Below, one piece after another: positions 57,577 through 64,000 of a stretch of DNA of 64,000 nucleotides (position 1 is its first letter; each line of letters opens with the position of its first letter). Source of the DNA: Humulus lupulus (Eukaryota > Streptophyta > Magnoliopsida > Rosales > Cannabaceae). The stretch lies in the NCBI RefSeq assembly GCF_963169125.1, contig NC_084795.1:279010122-279074121 (forward strand), given 5' to 3'. The position numbers were made by a program, and so were the translations under genes. The notes beneath the pieces are model-generated. The model worked only from the letters and a program-made list of their open reading frames with translations, searched no databases and was not told the DNA's origin.

Positions 57577-60278
57577 TCTTTCTTTGAACCACTGAGGAAA
57601 ATCAGTTTCTTGTTGAACTTCAAGATTCGAGCCGCCCAATCTTCTTAATTCATCCATATGCTCACTACAAATGGACAACAATATTATGATTTTGGCATTT
57701 ACTCGGCATATAAACCAAACATCATTATTGAAAAAAGACTAGAAAACACACCTAAGGTACTCCTTAATTTCGGCACAATTGTTCAAGATATATCACTCAG
57801 CCTTTTGCTTTAACTGCGGATTGAGGAGCATACTTGATTTCTTACCAAATGGACGACCAACAGCCTTATAAATAGGTTATTCCCGATTTGGTTGGGATTC
57901 AACGCGATCGTCATTCCTCTCAGGTCGATTGAATTGAGTCTCAACCCCCCGAAGGTACATTGAGCAAAAGGTTAAGGCCTCGTTCACCACGTAAGCTTCT
58001 GCGATTGAACCTTCCGGACGTGCACGAGTTCTTACACACTGTTTATAAACTGCCATCGAATGTTCAATGGGATACATCCACCTAAAGTGCACGGGACCGC
58101 CAAGAATTGCCTCTTTCGAAAGATGCAAAACCAAATGCACCATAATGTCAAAAAATGCTTGAGGAAATATCATTTCCAACTTTCATAAAATGGTAATAAT
58201 GTCTGTCTCCATCTTCTCAAGGTCTTTCACATTCAAAGTCTGTGCAAAAGTTTTTTGAAAAAACCGCACAACTCAATAATTGGCTTCTGAACTTCAGGAA
58301 CCAAAAATGACCTAATTGTGGCGGGCAACAACTGCTGAAACAACACATGGCAATCGTGTGATTTCAGCCCAGTTATCTTGCCATCATTGACATTGACATT
58401 CTTCGAAAGGTTTGCAGCAAAATCGTCCGGGAATTCAACTGACTTCACAAATTCACAGAAAACTCGATGCTCCGGGACACTGAGGGTGTAATTGGCGTGC
58501 GGTTTCTTCCACTTGTTTCCCTCTTTGCGGAGGTGGAGTTTTTCCCTAATTTTCATGTCTGCTAGATCAAGTCTTGCCTTGTCAGTGTCTTTAGATTTTC
58601 CCTCTAAGTTCAACAAAGTTCCCAAGACACTGTCGCAAACATTCTTCTCAATGTGCATTACGTCCAAGTTATGCCTCAACAATAACTCCTTCCAATAGTC
58701 AAGCTCGAAAAATATGCTCTTCTTCGACCAATTAAGTTCAATCGGAGCCCTTTTGCGTTTCACACCACCAAATTCTTTGTGTTTCCCAAGATGTCTAATC
58801 AGCAAATTCTCTAATTGCTTCAACACATCATCACCGGAGTAATCTTTCGGTGGTGGCCTGAGTTCCTTGTTACCGTCGAATAGTGCTCGTTTGCTCCTCC
58901 ATTCATGATCCATATCAAGAAACCTCCTATGGCCAATGTATGCAATTTTACTTCTAATCCCTACAGAGGGAGTTTCTTCATTGCATGTGGGACACGCCTT
59001 GTACCCTTTTGTGCTCCACCCAGACATCATAGCATAAGCTGGGTAGTCGTTAATGGTCCACAAGATTGTTGCACGCATATTGAACAAGGTACTATTGTAT
59101 GCATCTTGTGTCTCGACACCATTCACCCATAACTCCTTCAACTCGTCAAGCAAAGGTCTCATATAGACATCGATATCTTTTCCAGGTGAAGAAGGACCTG
59201 GAATTAGAATAGACAACATTAATGACTGTGGTTTCATGCACTTCCACGGCAGCAAGTTGTATGGGACAAGTATCACAGGCCACATGTTGTAAGAGTTGCT
59301 CATGTTCTCAAAAGGATTGAAACCATCTGTAGCTAACCCAAGCCTAACATTTCGAGGTTCGGCTGCGAAAGATGGGTACAACTCATCAAGGTGCTTCCAC
59401 GCCTTACTGTCAGCGGGGTGCCTCATCACACCATCTTCCCTTGGACTTTTAGAATAGTGCCATCTCATATCCTCTGCAGTATATCTGGAACTGTACAGCC
59501 TTTTCAATCTCGGTGTCAACGGAAAGTACCGCATGACCTTATGGGCCACTTTCTTCCTGTTCCCACGATTATCTTGCCAGCGACACTCACCACAAACCGG
59601 ACAGAATTCCAAATTTGCATTCTCCTTCTAAAACAGTGCACAGTCATGCTTGCAATCATCGATGGACTCATATCCCAATCCAATACTCCGCAACTTTGCC
59701 TTCGCCTCATAGTTAGACTTAGGTAAAATTGTTCCGTCAGGCATAGCGTCGACTAACAATTCCAGCAAACCATCAAAGTAATGATTGCTGCACTTGTTAA
59801 TAACTTTCAGATGCATCAGCTTCACCAAGAAGTTCAACGCGGAATACTTTCGGCAACCCGGGTACAGTTCACTTGACATCTCCTTAAATAAATTGTCATA
59901 CTTGTCGCGATGTTGAGGATCATCTTGGGGAGGATCATTATAGTTTCCAGCGGGAACGTCATCTTCAGCGTAAACATCCTCCAGGATATCCGCTATCTCA
60001 TCTCTATCATGATCTCGTACCACAGCTGGTGGCGACAGCAGCGCCTCTCCATGGTAATGCCACACTTTGTAGGACTGTACGATGTCGTTGTTGAATAAAT
60101 GCATCGAAATTGCTTTTATAGGCTGGAACTTAACATTCCCACATTTCTTGCACGGACAGCGAACCAAACCCCAATCGTTCAACTGATTTTTGGCGATATC
60201 GAAGAATTCCTTAACACCATTTCTATACTCCAGAGACCAACGATTCCTCGCACTCATCCAACTCCTGTCGCTCACCAT
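57577..60278 (-). pseudogene. Inner CACTA TNP2-like transposase with Transpos_assoc and DUF4218 regions
   Basis: ATG at 60278 (MVSDRSWMSARNRWSLEYRN). An N-terminal Transpos_assoc region with CPCKKCGNV is followed by a long TNP2/Transposase_21 body: CPVCGECRW, KVMRYFPLTPRLKRLY, WHYSKSPREDGVMRHPADS, GYKACPTCNEETPS, LLLRHNLDVMHIEKNVCDSV, GLKSHDCHVLFQQLLP. The DUF4218 region (FRWMYPIEHSMAVYKQCVRT RARPEGSIAEAYVVNEALTF) comes last. Breaks: in-frame TAG at 59630-59628 (next to DCALF), a frameshift near 58235-58262, TGA at 58185-58183, and stops after QPNRE and at the following KAE. TNP2 proteins catalyse CACTA excision. This copy cannot give a full-length product. Confidence 0.9.
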
Positions 60279-62880
60279 CTTTAAGCGAAATAATTAAGAA
60301 AATATATATAATTGTCTTAAAATGAGGGAAATGATAGTCAAAGTATTTCATGACTGTTTGTCTCCCTAATTATCACTAAGTGATAATAATATCCTATCTT
60401 TGACAAAATTACTCAAACTTACAACTTACTAACACTTAAATGACACGTGGCACCACATGATTTGTACACATTATTATTATTATTTTAAATAATTTTTCAT
60501 AAAAAAAATCATTTTATATTTTTCATTTTTTAAAAAAAATCCAATTTATTGTTTTTCAATTTAAAAGTAACAAAAAATAATTTTTTCTCATTTTTTTCAA
60601 AAAAAATATCAAATTTGTTGCTTTTAATCAATTATTTAAGATTAAGTAAAAAAAATATTTAATCCTAAATTATTGCTTGGATTTTAAACAAAATTACTTA
60701 ATCTTTAATTGAAAAAAAGTAGACAAAATGATAAATAGGAAGATTTTAATAATAATAATAATAAATTAAAAAATTTGATATTAACTATAAAAAATTAAAT
60801 TTAAAAAAAAATGTATTTTTCATACTTAATCTTAAATTGAAAAAAAGTTTGATTTTTTTATTAAAAAAATGTAAATTTTATTTTTTGTTAAATTGAAAAA
60901 TAAATTGAAAATTATTTTAAGAATAATAACAATGCGGACAAATCATGTAGTGCCATGTATTCTTTGATTAGTCAACTTTAACATTTACTTATTTATTACT
61001 TTTATTTTAAAATTAATTTAATTATACATTAATTTTATTTTGTAATTTTTTATTAAATTCTTCAATTTGTATTGGATTATTTACTTAATCAATAACAATT
61101 TTATTATATTTATATTTTACTTAAATATATTTTATTAAATCATTTATATTTTTAACTTTTTTCAATTACAAAACATCTAATATTAATGTTAAAATTAATT
61201 ATTATGATTGGTAATTTTATTTTATTTAAATTATAGTGAAAAATTATTTTTTTGATGAATTTTTAATTATACTTAAATTTTTATTTAATTAATTATTAAA
61301 CTTTTATTAATTTTACTAACTCTAACAAAATTTGGACAGCATAACGACAATATTTCAAACTATCCCAAAAATTGAAAAACCTACAAATTAAACATATATA
61401 TACCCAGAATATTCCTAGATCATACAAAACATATATATACATTAACAAATACATCAATTTACATATATACAAATATTTAACCACAAAAAAAACATATACC
61501 AAAACTGATTTTTTTATTAATACAAAAAAAATTATTAAATACATATTTACAAAAATATCACATTTAATATAAAACAATTTAAAAATATAAACATACATTG
61601 TTAATCTGATTTTTTAAAGTTCATACTTTAACTAAAATACATATATCGAAAATACAATATAATAAATATTAACAAGCAAAATTAAACAAATACATATAAC
61701 ACATTAAAATAAAAAAAAATACATATTCAAATCTGTTTTTTAAATTTTACAAAAAAAATTAATAAATACAAAAAACATATATTATAAAAGTAACCTAAAT
61801 ATAGTTGTTATTAAGAAAAACAAATACATATAAAGCATTAAAATAAAAATTAATGTTAACGGCTATATTTTTTGTAATTAATGTTAATTTTTCTAAGACT
61901 AACAAAATTTGGGCAACATAACAGCTATATTTTAAACTATCCCAAAATTTTATAAAACCTACAAACTACACACAAAAATATACATAATATTACTAGATCA
62001 ATATACAGAATATTCCCAGAGCATGCACAACATAAACGCATATTTACTTAAAATTTCTAAAATATTTTAAAATTTGATTTTTAATTGCTAAAATTTAATC
62101 TTATTATAATATCAAATCTAATCTCATAATCTTAAGATTAATCGAATACTAATTAAATTAATTTCTAATTATGAGATTATATTAGATCATCTAATGTAAT
62201 GATTTTTACTATACTATCATGCACAACATAAAATTTGATTTTTTCTTGTACCTCTTTTTCTAAAATTTAAAACAGAAAATAAAAATAAAAATAAAAATAA
62301 AAACAAAAAATAAAAATAAAAATTAAATCATATATAAACAGAAATAAATAAATAAATAAAAAAATAAGAAAATACAAAACAGAAAAAAAAAACATAAATA
62401 TAAATATAACCATATACATTTTTTCGGTTTAAATATATATATATTAGTTTAAATATATAATATATATTAGTTTAAATATATAATATATATATCAAATTAT
62501 ATATAATATATAATATATCAGTTTATATATAATATAATATATATATCAGTTTATATATATAATATATAACATATATAAATATATATATATCGGCATATAC
62601 CTGTGCAGCGTGGTGGTCCGGTGGTGGCGCGGTGGTCCGATCGGCAAGGTAGTTCGGTGGTGGCGGAGTGGTCCCGTCGGCGGCGGCGTGCTAAAACTAA
62701 GAAAAACAAGTGAAATGAGAAGAAAATTTATGGGCAAAACAAACAAAAAAATAAAATAACTTACTCTTGAGAGAGATGGAGCCGTTGAAGAAGAGAGGGT
62801 CTGAAAAAAAAAATGAGAGAAGAGAGGGAAGAAATGAGAGAAATGAGAGAAACTGAAAAAAAAAATGGAGAAGAAGACTC
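60279..62880. other. AT-rich non-coding arm of the inner CACTA
   Basis: No genes. Poly-A/T and (TA)n tracts dominate, including a (TA)n-rich block at 62435-62600. A diverged direct repeat of ~120 bp occurs at about 61316-61430 and 61894-62020 (CTAACAAAATTTGG-CA-CATAAC, AAACTATCCCAAAA, ACCTACAAA). 62600-62900 is GC-richer and purine-rich and has no supported gene. Confidence 0.6.
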
Positions 62881-62899
62881 GGGCGGCTGTGATATAATG

Positions 62900-63349
62900 T
62901 TATGACTTTTGCCGGCGCATTTCGTTGCGCCGGCAAAAGTCAAAAATTGCGCCGGCAAAAGTGTATCAGAGAAACCTTAGTTCAAAACAACGCCGTTTTA
63001 ATAAGCATACTTTTGCCAGCGCAATTTTTGACTTTTGCCGGCGCAACAAAACGCGTCGGCAAAAGTCTTGCCACCTACCTCATTGAAAACGTGCACATCA
63101 TTAAATCCACGTTCACTTTTGCTAGCGCGTTAGGTGAATTGCGCCGGCAAAAGTCCCTTTGTAATTAATTATTAAACTTTTGCCGGCGCAACTCCGAATT
63201 CCGCCGGCAAAAGTCACCTTTGCCGGCGCAAAATTGCACCGGCAAAAACAATGACTTTTGCCGGCGATATTCACCAAATGCGCCGGTGAAAGTCATTTTT
63301 GCTAGCGCAATTCCGAATTGCGCCGGCAAAAATGCCATTTCTTGTAGTC
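62900..63349. repeat. Right subterminal repeat array of the inner CACTA
   Basis: A dense array of TTTTGCCGGCGCA and TGCGCCGGCAAAA words in alternating orientation, about twelve in 430 bp, ending GGCAAAAATGCCATTTCTTG TAGTC. It mirrors the left array but is longer and better kept. Each pair can fold into a hairpin. Confidence 0.88.
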
Positions 63350-63534
63350 CATATTCATATTTGTATGTTTAATGTGTATATTTTAATTTCAAGTCTTTTC
63401 AATCAATATATGACTTTTATCAACAATGTTTGTTTTTCAATAGTTTCAACTGCATTACTGAAATTATTTAAGTTATGTAATTAACCTCCAACTATAACAG
63501 AATTTAAGTTAATCATTATTTAAACTGCAAAGAT

Positions 63535-64000
63535 ATGTCTGCTATTGTTGTTCGTTCTCATGGCGGTGATGGAGCGGATCCTCCTCCTCCTCCAGATCCC
63601 ACGCGAGTTCCTACGTCCTGTGAGACAGGTGATTACTATAATTAGTCTATCTTTTATCAATAAATGACAAATTGTTATTATTTTATTTAATTGTATTGTA
63701 TTGTTTAATTAACATATGCAGCGGCTACCGCAAAAAGAAAAGGTCGTTCTCGATCCAAAAATTTGCAGCAGCTCATCAACGACAATAAAGGTCTATTGGC
63801 TCTATAATTTGATCTGAAGGAGGGAACCTACAAATCAGTTGGTAATTTTGGGACGTTGTTCATGAGACTTATTGACAACCTTATTGGTCACCATGTCTCG
63901 TTATACTATGACTCGTGGCAGAGTGTTCCAGATGAGCACAAGATTGGATTGATGCAAAAGTTTGAGGAAAATTTATCTACTTATTCACATGCAATGCTTT
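63535..64000 (+). pseudogene. Older CACTA element: second gene, 5' part (runs off the window)
   Basis: Exon 1 from ATG 63535 to 63628 (MSAIVVRSHGGDGADPPPPP ...SCET), GT-AG intron 63629-63721, exon 2 from 63722 (AATAKRKGRSRSKNLQQLIN). The protein resembles the Transposase_24-type second protein of CACTA elements (LFMRLIDNLIGHHVSLYYDSW, VPDEHKIGLMQKFEENL). A TAA at 63805-63807 lies in the middle of the continuing homology (GLLAL, stop, FDLKEGTYKSVG), so it is broken. The frame stays open to the window end. With 48971-50779 it makes the two-gene order of one CACTA, split by the inner element. Confidence 0.8.

Larger units (their letters stand above)
50795..63349 (-). mobile_element. Complete CACTA (En/Spm) transposon, 12,555 bp, TSD CAT
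   Basis: The left end is CACTATAAAAAACGGGACTT and the right end, on the minus strand, is GACTACAAGAAATGGCATTT. Over the first 32 bp they match at about 26 positions, including TTTTGCCGGCGCAA. The outermost right base is C instead of the expected G. Perfect 3-bp duplications CAT lie at 50792-50794 and 63350-63352. Inside, on the minus strand, are a TNP2-like transposase gene (60278-56702) and a second En/Spm-type gene (55748-51407), as in autonomous elements. Both ends carry arrays of GCGCCGGCAAAA. Several nonsense changes and an LTR insertion mean it cannot now encode its own transposase. Confidence 0.93.

Noticed and set aside
58492..59726. Several plus-strand frames opposite the TNP2 gene
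   Set aside because: They are antisense shadows of a clearly recognisable transposase.

Overview
The window is nuclear DNA of a flowering plant, most likely a eudicot. It is AT-rich and its genes have GT-AG introns. It holds an organelle-type DYW pentatricopeptide repeat (PPR) gene, a J-domain gene with a plastid-like leader, and thick layers of plant-type transposons (CACTA/En-Spm, Ty3/gypsy and Ty1/copia LTR elements, MITEs). I could not name the species from the sequence. Nothing here looks like a bacterial operon, CRISPR array, prophage or biosynthetic cluster.

Region 1-17.7 kb is the gene-bearing part. A PPR-DYW gene lies at 3881-5844 (one 89-bp intron), followed by a decayed Ser/Arg-rich coding remnant. 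A three-exon J-domain membrane protein gene lies at 9497-12659. Then comes a direct tandem duplication of about 2.45 kb (12765-15220 and 15236-17687). Each copy carries one two-exon minus-strand gene for a 94-residue membrane-anchored protein of unknown function.

Region 17.7-33 kb is intergenic and made of small elements: a Mutator-like MITE family with internal GTCGAAAAATTT repeats, two related foldback elements (21506-21838 and 23490-23901), two long solo LTRs of one family nested one inside the other (24032-28927), a MITE with a perfect 9-bp target duplication inside the outer LTR, a small solo LTR dropped into a degenerate tandem array, and AT-rich satellite-like repeats.

Region 33-64 kb is a nest of large elements. 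It starts with two CACTA-type ends (33160, 37472), a 976-bp solo LTR with a perfect target duplication, and copia and LTR scraps. A decayed minus-strand Ty3/gypsy element (38.4-48.97 kb) has its gag gene split by a solo LTR (40509-45613), which is itself split by another solo LTR (43388-45286). The gypsy element sits inside the transposase gene of an older plus-strand CACTA element. That same older CACTA was also hit by a complete 12,555-bp CACTA element (50795-63349; CAT target duplication; TNP2-like transposase and a second En/Spm-type gene on the minus strand). The second gene of this inner CACTA is split in an exon by yet another solo LTR (53218-55559). The older CACTA resumes at 63353 with its own second gene and runs off the window.

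The host genes do not form a pathway. The two CACTA elements each encode the usual two-gene set, transposase first and the second protein downstream, but every large open frame I could follow carries stops, frameshifts or insertions. I found no undescribed functional system. The most informative structures are the insertion order that the target duplications reveal, the hairpin-rich transposon ends, the foldback elements, and the recent tandem gene duplication.
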